Assembly (NCBI RefSeq): GCF_029030725.1
Contig: NZ_CP113162.1
Location: 3,098,501 to 3,162,500, forward strand
Direction: 5' to 3'
Length of the DNA stretch: 64,000 bases
DNA from: [Pseudomonas] carboxydohydrogena
Lineage (GTDB): Bacteria; Pseudomonadota; Alphaproteobacteria; Rhizobiales; Xanthobacteraceae
Below, one piece after another: positions 54,718-64,000 of this stretch (position 1 is the stretch's first letter; each line of letters starts with the position of its first letter). The position numbers and the translations under genes are program-made. The notes below the pieces were generated by a model. The model made no database searches, was not told the DNA's origin, and saw only the letters and a program-made list of their open reading frames with translations.

Positions 54718-55218
54718 ATGTCGCGTTACGATGATCTGCCCTACCGGAGTTGCGTCGGCATCATGCTTCTGAACGCGAAGGGACTGGTCTTTATCGGCCG
54801 GCGCATCGGCGGTCCTGAGCATGTCGACCAGGCGCATGGCTGGCAGATGCCGCAGGGCGGCATCGATCCCGGCGAGGATCACTGGGCTGCCGCGCGTCGC
54901 GAGCTTTTCGAGGAGACCAATGCGCGCTCGGTGGAAAAGCTCGCCGAGGCCTCCGACTGGCTGACCTACGACATTCCGCGCACCATCGCAGGCCGAGCCT
55001 GGAAGGGCCGCTTTCGCGGGCAGCGGCAGAAATGGTTCGCGATCCGCTTCACCGGCGAGGACAGCGAGATCAACGTCGTCTCGCCGGCCGGACACAAGCC
55101 CGAATTCATCGACTGGCGCTGGGAGCCGATGGAGAACCTTCCCGATCTCGTGGTGCCCTTCAAGCGCCCGGTCTATGAGCAGGTGGTGAAGAAATTTTCC
55201 CGCTTCGCGGGGAAATAA
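54718..55218 (+). CDS. rppH: RNA pyrophosphohydrolase
   Basis: A 166-residue Nudix hydrolase that removes pyrophosphate from mRNA 5' ends, starting decay. The Nudix box [21 protein letters not shown] (~47-67, shown in part) fits the pattern with its Glu metal ligands. Start [16 protein letters not shown] is typical, and the C-terminal [18 protein letters not shown] completes the domain. The ATG at 54718 is the family start; the open frame extends 54 bp upstream. A bidirectional terminator follows. Confidence 0.94.
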   Translation: MSRYDDLPYRSCVGIMLLNAKGLVFIGRRIGGPEHVDQAHGWQMPQGGIDPGEDHWAAARRELFEETNARSVEKLAEASDWLTYDIPRTIAGRAWKGRFRGQRQKWFAIRFTGEDSEINVVSPAGHKPEFIDWRWEPMENLPDLVVPFKRPVYEQVVKKFSRFAGK

Positions 55219-55234
55219 TTTTGCCTGACCAACA

Positions 55235-55262
55235 AAAAAGCCCCGCCAAAGCGGGGCTTTTT
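55235..55262. terminator. Bidirectional terminator rppH / atpC
   Basis: AAAAAGCCCCGC (55235-55246) and GCGGGGCTTTTT (55251-55262) form a perfect stem with a CAAA loop, with a T-run on either strand, between converging rppH and the ATP synthase operon. Confidence 0.9.
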
Positions 55263-55281
55263 GATTTTCAAAATGCGAGCC

Positions 55282-55695
55282 TCAGTGCATGCCGGTCGAG
55301 GTGATGCGCTGCTGGATGACCTTGAAGTGGTCGAGCCGCGAGATCGCGCGATCGAGCGCGCTGCCCGGCTCATTGTCCTTCAGGTTTTCTTCCATATCCT
55401 CGATCTGCTTGGCGAACGCCACGCGATCCAGTTCGGCCAGCGACGTCGCCGTGTCGGCCAGCACCGTCAGCCCCTTGTCGGACACTTCCGCAAGGCCGCC
55501 GAGCACGATGATCTTCTCGTTCTTGCCGCCGACGGTCACCGTGAGGATGCCCGGACGAATGCTCGCCACCAGCGGCGAATGACCCGCCAGCACGCCGAAG
55601 TCACCCTCGACGCCCGGAACATCGACCTGCTCGACTTCACCGGAAAAGGCGATCTTCTCCGGCGAGACGAGATCGAAGTGGAAGGTGTTGGCCAT
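55282..55695 (-). CDS. atpC: ATP synthase F1 epsilon subunit
   Basis: A 137-residue subunit of the central stalk, coupling and inhibiting F1. The beta-sandwich domain is clear ([39 protein letters not shown]). The helical C-terminus is [15 protein letters not shown] and on. The start is the ATG at 55695; the open frame extends 37 codons further into non-family sequence. Last gene of the operon, 5 bp after atpD. Confidence 0.95.
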   Translation of the reverse strand: MANTFHFDLVSPEKIAFSGEVEQVDVPGVEGDFGVLAGHSPLVASIRPGILTVTVGGKNEKIIVLGGLAEVSDKGLTVLADTATSLAELDRVAFAKQIEDMEENLKDNEPGSALDRAISRLDHFKVIQQRITSTGMH

Positions 55696-55700
55696 CGTGA

Positions 55701-57152
<1,452 letters not shown>

Positions 57153-57557
57153 TTAGACGGCGGTCAGCTTGACGGGCACATTGCCCTTGGTCGCCTTCGA
57201 ATACGGACAAATCGTGTGAGCATCCTCGATCAGGGCCTGAAGCTTGGCCTTGTCGGCGCCCGGCAGGGCGACTTTCAGTTCAGCGGCGAGCGAGAACGCG
57301 CCGTCGTTGACGTTGAGGGTCACGTCGCAGGTCACTTTCGCGGCCTGACCGTCGAGGCCGTGCTTCTTGGCGAGCACGAGAATCGCCTGACCGAAACAGG
57401 CCGACCAGCCGAGCGCGAACAACTGCTCGGGATTGTGACCGTCGCCGTTGCCGCCGAGTTCCTTGGGCAGCGCCATCGCCAGCGCGAGGCCGCCATTGTC
57501 GAGAACGGCGCGGCCGTTGCGGCCGCCGGAAGTCGTTGCCTTGGTCGAATAGGACAT
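57153..57557 (-). CDS. Organic hydroperoxide resistance protein (Ohr/OsmC family) inside the atp operon
   Basis: A 134-residue thiol peroxidase reducing organic hydroperoxides. Both redox Cys motifs are present: GWSACFGQAIL (peroxidatic Cys, ~54) and AHTICPYSKATKGN (resolving Cys, ~119), with NPEQLFALGW before the first. It lies between atpG (10 bp upstream) and atpD (21 bp downstream) on the same strand, so it must be cotranscribed with the ATP synthase F1 genes. No MarR-type OhrR gene is nearby, so its expression is probably constitutive with ATP synthase. Confidence 0.85.
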   Translation of the reverse strand: MSYSTKATTSGGRNGRAVLDNGGLALAMALPKELGGNGDGHNPEQLFALGWSACFGQAILVLAKKHGLDGQAAKVTCDVTLNVNDGAFSLAAELKVALPGADKAKLQALIEDAHTICPYSKATKGNVPVKLTAV

Positions 57558-57567
57558 GGCGATCTCC

Positions 57568-58449
57568 TCAGATTGCCTCGGCGCCGGAGATGATTTCGAT
57601 CAGTTCCTTCGTAATCATCGCCTGTCGGGTGCGGTTGTAGATCAGGGTCTGCTTCTTGATCATGTCGCCCGCGTTGCGGGTGGCGTTGTCCATCGCGCTC
57701 ATCTGTGCGCCGTAGAACGAGGCGTTGTTTTCCAGAAGCGCGCGGAAAATCTGGATCGCGAGATTGCGCGGCAGAAGGTCGGCGAGAATCTCGTTCTCTT
57801 CCGGTTCGTAATCGTAGACGGCGGACGCCGACGCTGCGGTCTCCTGCTTGGCCTCGACCACCAGCGGGATCACCTGCTGCGCGGTCGGCACCTGCGCGAT
57901 CACCGACTTGAACTGCGCGTAGAACAGCGTGGCGACATCGAATTCGCCCGCCTCGTACATCGTGACGATCTTCCTGGCGATCTCTTCGGCGTTCTTGTAG
58001 CCGAGCACCTTCACGGAGCGCAGCTCCATGTGGCCGACGATCTGCTTTTCGAACTGGCGGCGAAGCTGCTCGTAGCCCTTGCGGCCGACGCAGAAGAACT
58101 TGACCTCCTTGCCCTGATTCATCAGGGCAAGCGCGCGCTCGCGGGCGAGGCGCACGATGGAGGAGTTGAACGCGCCGGAGAGGCCACGCTCGCCGGTGCA
58201 GACCAGCAGAAGCTGAACCTGATCGCGGCCGGTGCCGGTCAGCAGCAACGGCGCGCTGTCGGAGCCAGCCGCCGCGCTCGCGATATTGGAGATCACCGCA
58301 TCCATGCGCTCGGCATAAGGCCGCGCGGCTTCGGCTGCGGTCTGCGCGCGGCGCAGCTTGGAGGCCGCGACCATCTGCATGGCCTTGGTGATCTTCTGCG
58401 TCGCCTTGGTCGAGGCGATGCGGACACGCATGTCCTTGAGCGAAGCCAT
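57568..58449 (-). CDS. atpG: ATP synthase F1 gamma subunit
   Basis: A 293-residue rotor subunit. The N-terminal helix [24 protein letters not shown] and the C-terminal [25 protein letters not shown]... [20 protein letters not shown] (in part) form the coiled coil of the stalk; [12 protein letters not shown] lies in the middle domain. Normal length for the family. The Ohr-type gene follows 10 bp after the stop. Confidence 0.96.
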   Translation of the reverse strand: MASLKDMRVRIASTKATQKITKAMQMVAASKLRRAQTAAEAARPYAERMDAVISNIASAAAGSDSAPLLLTGTGRDQVQLLLVCTGERGLSGAFNSSIVRLARERALALMNQGKEVKFFCVGRKGYEQLRRQFEKQIVGHMELRSVKVLGYKNAEEIARKIVTMYEAGEFDVATLFYAQFKSVIAQVPTAQQVIPLVVEAKQETAASASAVYDYEPEENEILADLLPRNLAIQIFRALLENNASFYGAQMSAMDNATRNAGDMIKKQTLIYNRTRQAMITKELIEIISGAEAI

Positions 58450-58544
58450 TCTCTCTATTTCACTCCGGCAATCAGACCATCGATCCGATCGTTAAGACGT
58501 CCTGCCACTTCAAAGAATGGCCGGAACAAGTCCGGCCATGACAC

Positions 58545-60637
<2,093 letters not shown>

Positions 60638-61061
60638 GAAATGCTCTTCTGCTGTTGAAGGTCCCAAGAAAAAACCATCGCCGCTGGACAGGCGCCATGA
60701 GTTCGCGCCAAGCGATGTAAGTCCTTGAGATTCAAGCTGGACTTCGATTTCCGATCGAACCGATAAATTCAGCATCGTGAAATCGCGCGCTTGCTAACAT
60801 AGGGCGCTGGCAGGCGCAATATGACCATAACCACCAGTCGAAAATCGAAAGTCGCAGACGCCCGCGATCCGAAGGCTGATCCGGCGCGATGGCCGAAGTC
60901 GCGAGTCTGAAGCCCGCCGCCATGCAGAGCATCCCGTTCAGCTCATGCCGATATGCAAAATAGCTATGGCTGGAGCCCTTAATCCCGCTTTGCCGCTTAC
61001 TGCGCGAGACCGGATTTTAACTTGGCTATTGAGTATATATTCTCACTTAATCGTATATCTA
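60638..61061. other. Gene-free region upstream of the ATP synthase operon and rlpA
   Basis: Divergent promoter region. The half near atpH is G+C-rich. From about 61015 it turns strongly A+T-rich (TATATATTC, GTATATC), unlike the surrounding chromosome. No further coding sequence was recognised. Confidence 0.5.
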
Positions 61062-61086
61062 ATGTATAGATAAAGTATCTATACAT
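61062..61086. promoter_or_regulatory. Perfect 11-bp palindrome upstream of rlpA
   Basis: ATGTATAGATA (61062-61072) and its exact complement TATCTATACAT (61076-61086) flank AAG. A partial copy (GTATATCTA) lies just before it. It sits in an A+T-rich patch 163 bp upstream of the rlpA start and looks like a protein-binding operator rather than a terminator. Confidence 0.55.
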
Positions 61087-61248
61087 TACTCAGGCTAATC
61101 GCCTTGTTTTCTCCAAATATGTGAAGGAGTACGGAACTTAATCAAGCGCCCTGCTTATGCCTTATTGATCGAAGAACCAGCCGACAGGCGAACAATGGCC
61201 ATCTATAGCCTGCTCGCTGGATGGATAAACAGGCATAAGGACGACTTG

Positions 61249-61713
61249 ATGTTGAGATCTTCGAGGAAGGCGCCGCGCGCAACCTCTGCGATTCGGAATA
61301 CCTCGCTGGCCGCTTTCTCGGTGGTTTGTGTTCTCGGTCTCAGCACCCAGGCAAGCGAAGCCCGCAGTCACAAGAAGTCCTGGCGCGAAGCCAACGCTTC
61401 CCTCGACGTCCCGTTATCCACGCGTCATTCCGGCCGCACGTTTTCCGGCATGGCCTCCTATTACGGCAACGAGTCGGGCAGCCGCACCGCCTCCGGCCAG
61501 CGCTTCAATCAGAACGCCATGACCGCCGCGCACCGCACCCTGCCCTTCGGCACCCGCCTCAAGGTCACCCATGGCGGCCGCAGCGTCGTCGTGACGGTCA
61601 ACGATCGCGGCCCGTTCATCCGCGGCCGCGTGCTCGACCTCTCCAAGGGTGCCGCGCACGCCATCGGCCTCACCGGCCGCGGCGTCGGCCGGGTGGTCGC
61701 GGAAGTTCAGTAA
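61249..61713 (+). CDS. rlpA: RlpA-like double-psi beta-barrel septal ring protein
   Basis: A 154-residue exported protein. A signal peptide ends near TQASEA (~38). The DPBB domain (~68-154) reads FSGMASYYGNESGSRTASGQRFN, TAAHRTLPFGTRLKVT and VTVNDRGPFIRGRVLDLSKGAA (in part), with the Glu/Asp of the RlpA lytic transglycosylase family. No SPOR domain follows, so it is the short form. The ATG at 61249 has AAGGA seven to eight bases upstream; longer in-frame starts (61165, 61195) lack one. A hairpin terminator follows. Confidence 0.85.
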   Translation: MLRSSRKAPRATSAIRNTSLAAFSVVCVLGLSTQASEARSHKKSWREANASLDVPLSTRHSGRTFSGMASYYGNESGSRTASGQRFNQNAMTAAHRTLPFGTRLKVTHGGRSVVVTVNDRGPFIRGRVLDLSKGAAHAIGLTGRGVGRVVAEVQ

Positions 61714-61750
61714 GTGTTGCGTCTGCGTAAGTTGAGTTGAGTATGAGTAA

Positions 61751-61780
61751 GAGCCGGCGCGAATGCCGGCTCTTTCATTT
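61751..61780 (+). terminator. Terminator after rlpA
   Basis: GAGCCGGC (61751-61758) pairs with GCCGGCTC (61765-61772), followed by TTTCATTTT. Normal factor-independent form, 38 bp after the rlpA stop. Confidence 0.8.
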
Positions 61781-61802
61781 TGAGGAAAGCGCTATGTCCC
61801 GC

Positions 61803-61860
61803 GTCATTCCGGACATTGAGATTCCGGGTTCGCTCGCAAGCGCTCGCGCCCCGGAATGAC
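61803..61860. repeat. Intergenic palindromic repeat (GTCATTCCGG type)
   Basis: GTCATTCCGG (61803-61812) and CCGGAATGAC (61851-61860) bracket a G+C-rich centre with internal symmetry (GCTCGCAAGCGCTCGCGC). Elements of this form are scattered between genes in Bradyrhizobium, Rhodopseudomonas and relatives. It lies between the converging rlpA and priA genes. Confidence 0.65.
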
Positions 61861-61866
61861 TAGCCC

Positions 61867-64000
61867 TTACAAAAAGCTCTGCGGATCGATATCGACTTCG
61901 AGCGTGAGGCTGCCCTTGGTCTTCGGCGCTTCCGCGAGCCACGTCCGCAGATAGCCCGACAAATCGAACCCGCGCGACGATTTCACCAACAGGCGAAAAC
62001 GATAGCGCCCCTTGATGACGGCGAGCGGCGCTTCCGCCGGCCCCAGCACCACGACATGCTCGTCGCGCGGCGCAAGGCTTGCGAGCTTGCGCGCGAAGCC
62101 CTCCGCATCGGGCCGGTTCAAAGCCGAAACGATCAGCGCCGCGAGCCGGCCGAACGGCGGATACCCCGCGCGCTCCCGCGCCTCGATCTCGCTGTCGTAG
62201 AACGCCTCGCGGTTAGAGGCGACCAGTGCCTTCATCACCGGATGCTCGGGTTGATGCGTTTGCAGATAGCCGACGCCGCGCCCCTGCTCGCGCCCGGCGC
62301 GTCCGATCACCTGATTGAGCAACTGAAAGGTGCGTTCGGCGGCACGCGGATCGCCATTGCCGAGCCCGAGATCGGCATCGACCACGCCAACCAGATTGAG
62401 GCGCGGAAAGTTATGTCCCTTCGCCACCAGTTGCGTACCGATGATGATATCGACGCGGCCTTCCGCGATCTCGTTGAGTTCGGAGCGCATCGTCTCGATG
62501 TCGGTGATGAGGTCGCTGGAGAGGACCATGGTGCGCGCTTCGGGGAAAAGACTCGCGGCTTCTTCCTGCAAGCGCTCGACGCCGGGACCGATAGCGGCGA
62601 GCGATTCTTCCGCACCGCATTGCGGGCACAAGCGCGGGCGCGGCATCGAGAACCCGCAATGATGACAGACGAGCCGCTGGCGGAAACGATGATCGACCAG
62701 CCAGGCATCGCAGATGTTGCACGAGAAACGATGGCCGCAGGCCCGGCATAATGTCAGCGGCGCGTAGCCCCGGCGGTTGAGGAACAGCAACGCCTGCTCC
62801 TTGCGCTCCACCGCGAACTTCACCGCTTCCGCGAGCGGCGGCGAGATGAAGCGCCCGCGCTGCGGGCCTTCGCGCTTGAGATCGATCGCCTCGATATGCG
62901 GCATGTGCTGGCCACCGAAACGTTGCGGCAGCGCGATGCGCCGGTAGCGCCCGGTGCGCGCGTTCACTTCGGTCTCGACCGATGGCGTTGCCGACGACAA
63001 CACCACCGGAATCTTCGCGATGTGTCCGCGCACCACCGCCATGTCGCGGGCATGATAATGCGCGCCGTCGCTCTGCTTGTAGGCCTGATCGTGCTCCTCA
63101 TCGACCACGATCAATCCAAGATCCGCGTAAGGCAGAAACAATGCCGAGCGCGCGCCGACCACGACCTGCGCTTCGTTGTTGGCGACCGCGAGCCAGTTGC
63201 GCGCGCGCGTGCGCGGGGTCAGCTCCGAATGCCATTCAACGGGCCGCACGCCGAAGCGTTGCGCGAAGCGTTCGAGGAATTGCCCCGTCAGAGCGATTTC
63301 CGGCATCAGGATCAGCGCCTGACGTTTCTTGCGGATGATCTCGGCAACCGCCTCGAAATAGACTTCGGTCTTGCCAGAGCCCGTCACGCCGTCGATCAGC
63401 GCGACCGCGAAATCGTCCTGTGCGGCAAGCGCGCGCATCTTCGCGGCGGCTTCGCCCTGCTCGGGGGAAAAATCCGGCTCGGCGAATGAAGGGTCCGGCG
63501 ATTGCATCGGTTTTTCGCGCGGCATCGGCTCGACCGCGAGCGTGCCTTCATCGACAAGTCCGTCGATCACCGACGCGCTGACGCCTGCCTCCTGCGCGGC
63601 TTCGGATTTCGCGCGCAGCAACCTGTCCGAGAGCAAATCGAGCACGCGCGCGCGGGCCGCCGTCATCCGCTGCGGCGGATCGCCAACGCGACGCACGCCG
63701 AGGCGCACGCGCTCGGGGCCGAGATGCTCGCCCATCCGCAGCGTCATCCGCGCCACCATGCCGCGCGAGGCCAGCGTGTAGTTCGACACCCAATCGACGA
63801 ACCGGCGCAGTTCCTCGCGCAGCGGCGGCACGTCGAGCTTGTGGCTTACATCCTTCAGCCGGTTGTGCAGGCGGGGATCGGGATTGGCATTGTCGCCCCA
63901 GACCACCGCTGTCACTTCGCGCGCCGCGAGCGGCACGGTCACGACATCGCCGATCGCGAGATCGAGGCCATCAGGCACGCCATAGGAATAGGTCTGGTTC
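61867..64000 (-). CDS. priA: Primosomal replication protein PriA (5' end outside window)
   Basis: Replication-restart helicase. The visible ~711 residues lack only the extreme N-terminus; the frame is open to the right edge (reading NQTYSYG before VPDGLDLAIGD). Walker A VTGSGKTEVYFEA, the DEEHD box (VVDEEHDQAYKQ), SATPSVE, and the zinc-binding Cys pairs (CRACGHRFSCNICDAWL in part, CHHCGFSMPRPRLCPQCG in part) are present, as is GTQLVAKGHNFPRLNLVGVVDAD (in part). All eight zinc Cys are visible. No defect is seen. Confidence 0.95.
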   Translation of the reverse strand, partial: NQTYSYGVPDGLDLAIGDVVTVPLAAREVTAVVWGDNANPDPRLHNRLKDVSHKLDVPPLREELRRFVDWVSNYTLASRGMVARMTLRMGEHLGPERVRLGVRRVGDPPQRMTAARARVLDLLSDRLLRAKSEAAQEAGVSASVIDGLVDEGTLAVEPMPREKPMQSPDPSFAEPDFSPEQGEAAAKMRALAAQDDFAVALIDGVTGSGKTEVYFEAVAEIIRKKRQALILMPEIALTGQFLERFAQRFGVRPVEWHSELTPRTRARNWLAVANNEAQVVVGARSALFLPYADLGLIVVDEEHDQAYKQSDGAHYHARDMAVVRGHIAKIPVVLSSATPSVETEVNARTGRYRRIALPQRFGGQHMPHIEAIDLKREGPQRGRFISPPLAEAVKFAVERKEQALLFLNRRGYAPLTLCRACGHRFSCNICDAWLVDHRFRQRLVCHHCGFSMPRPRLCPQCGAEESLAAIGPGVERLQEEAASLFPEARTMVLSSDLITDIETMRSELNEIAEGRVDIIIGTQLVAKGHNFPRLNLVGVVDADLGLGNGDPRAAERTFQLLNQVIGRAGREQGRGVGYLQTHQPEHPVMKALVASNREAFYDSEIEARERAGYPPFGRLAALIVSALNRPDAEGFARKLASLAPRDEHVVVLGPAEAPLAVIKGRYRFRLLVKSSRGFDLSGYLRTWLAEAPKTKGSLTLEVDIDPQSFL

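Overview
The window is high-GC chromosomal DNA of an alphaproteobacterium from the Bradyrhizobium / Rhodopseudomonas / Afipia / Nitrobacter group. The evidence is a D-tartrate dehydratase that matches the characterised Bradyrhizobium enzyme at every catalytic position, an Omp25/RopB-type porin, the split F1 ATP synthase operon order atpHAG-DC, and a GTCATTCCGG...CCGGAATGAC intergenic repeat. The species cannot be fixed from sequence alone.

Layout: (1) 1-5.9 kb is ordinary chromosome: tarD (cut by the window edge), a MEKHLA/PAS protein, a membrane protein, a DUF488 protein, and a TetR regulator divergent from a TonB-dependent siderophore receptor. (2) 6005-33393 is a roughly 27.4-kb genomic island of visibly lower GC, inserted in the 3' end of tRNA-Ser(GGA). 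A 15-bp piece of the tRNA end is duplicated at the far end, and paired GTATGGG repeats (probable integrase arm sites) lie just inside both ends. (3) 33.4-64 kb is core chromosome: trehalose genes otsA-otsB with an MFS transporter, an amidase, a ROK protein, rplU-rpmA-GNAT-obgE-proB-proA-nadD-rsfS, an outer-membrane protein, an AraC regulator, rlmH-envC-ctpA, an acetyltransferase, a YibQ-type deacetylase, rppH, the ATP synthase F1 genes on the minus strand with an Ohr gene inside the operon, rlpA, and priA (cut by the window edge).

The island is mostly anti-phage or genome-conflict genes. From left to right: a TIR-like protein with an AbiE-type toxin-antitoxin pair (one minus-strand operon, with a consensus promoter overlaid by two inverted repeats); a complete type III restriction-modification system (mod-res); an integrase inactivated by a single in-frame TGA; an AlpA-like excisionase; a Rep-like HUH protein; a methyltransferase; a PD-(D/E)XK nuclease whose ribosome binding site and TTG start lie inside a perfect 16-bp hairpin; DUF2958 and zinc-ribbon genes; then a dense block dcm - vsr - thymidine-phosphorylase-like - 1224-residue zinc ribbon/kinase/ATPase/CARF-like fusion, facing a Z1 ATPase, a 149-residue protein and an XRE regulator. 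Two exported proteins and a degenerate resolvase-like gene close the island next to the tRNA.

The most promising candidate for an undescribed system is the 21.4-31.0 kb block. There the phosphorylase-like gene overlaps the multidomain kinase gene and both sit between Dcm/Vsr and Z1. The phosphorylase homologue keeps residues typical of the pyrimidine site but has lost the phosphate-binding Lys/His motif, and the kinase keeps its catalytic residues.
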